Positions 63,961 through 64,000 of a stretch of DNA of 64,000 bases are shown here, piece after piece. The stretch spans positions 23,374,627 to 23,438,626 of the forward strand of contig OU862922.1 in the NCBI GenBank assembly GCA_917880885.1, read 5' to 3'. Source of the stretch: Limnephilus marmoratus (Eukaryota; Arthropoda; Insecta; Trichoptera; Limnephilidae). Made by a program: the position numbers and the translations under genes. How positions within the stretch are numbered: position 1 is the stretch's first letter; each line of letters starts with the position of its first letter. The notes beneath the pieces were generated by a model. The model was given only the letters and a program-made list of their open reading frames with translations, did not search any database and was not told the DNA's origin.

Positions 63961-64000
63961 GAACGGTTAGCCATGCATAATTTCATGATGCCAGAACGTA

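Larger units (their letters stand above)
60517..64000 (-). mobile_element. Helitron-like element carrying a satellite (runs off the window)
   Basis: Its 3' end mirrors 58238: A, CTAG (60517-60520), TTTTG, CCCGTTGC/GCAAC..ACGGG hairpin, then the shared GACGTGTGAACGTGGATGAA leader. The body is three 108-bp-type units, then the 148-bp array, then a return to the 108-bp type at 63960-64000. No 5' end is seen before the window closes. That the array lies inside the Helitron is inferred from the shared end and continuity. Confidence 0.55.

Overview
The window looks like repeat-dense, AT-rich nuclear DNA from an insect, most likely a moth or butterfly (Lepidoptera). That placement is an inference from style: recurring GTAGGTAC/TACCTACC strings, many short Helitron-like elements with TC...CTAG-T ends, a tRNA-derived SINE family and numerous dead LINE fragments. 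There are no operons, rRNAs or CRISPR arrays, and I found no intact host gene. Almost every ORF over 60 codons is accidental or a relic of a mobile element. The one host-like coding signal is a possible last exon at 42716-42879, ending in a DRLFL membrane segment.

Layout. 0-7 kb: SINE and LINE fragments, a dispersed ~450-580 bp repeat (called family A here) and a Helitron-like element at 3.0-3.4 kb packed with heat-shock-element-like GAA/TTC arrays. 7.4-9.0 kb: a Penelope-like locus with two hammerhead-ribozyme cores inside inverted repeats. 9.4-11.0 kb: a GC-rich LTR-like or promoter-like block with TATA, initiator and AATAAA. 11-18 kb: family A copies, a 300-bp TTA-flanked MITE and a 205-bp MITE with a perfect 9-bp target duplication inside a larger repeat whose empty copy lies at 37 kb. 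18.7-24.2 kb: SINE, Helitron, LINE reverse-transcriptase remnants and two hAT elements, one carrying arrays of TATCGATA. 24.6-27.2 kb: a nest in which a LINE was hit by a hAT element (perfect 8-bp duplication, decayed transposase), itself hit by another MITE, with a Helitron in the same LINE. 27.9-28.1 kb and 57.5 kb: two more hammerhead cores. 33-58 kb: SINEs, foldback MITEs, a 276-bp near-perfect palindrome with tRNA-like arms (41.8 kb) and several LINE carboxyl-terminal fragments. 58.2-59.2 kb and 60.5-64.0 kb: two minus-strand Helitron-like elements sharing a 3' end but carrying different tandem arrays, a 127-bp array and a 148-bp satellite with a six-monomer (888 bp) higher-order repeat.

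The biology here is mobile-element biology: Helitrons that appear to carry regulatory motifs and amplify satellites, Penelope-like fragments that keep self-cleaving ribozyme folds, and nested insertions whose target duplications and empty sites allow relative dating. Family letters (A, D, W, X, Z) are labels for this window only. Boundaries without a stated duplication are approximate, within about 10-20 bp.
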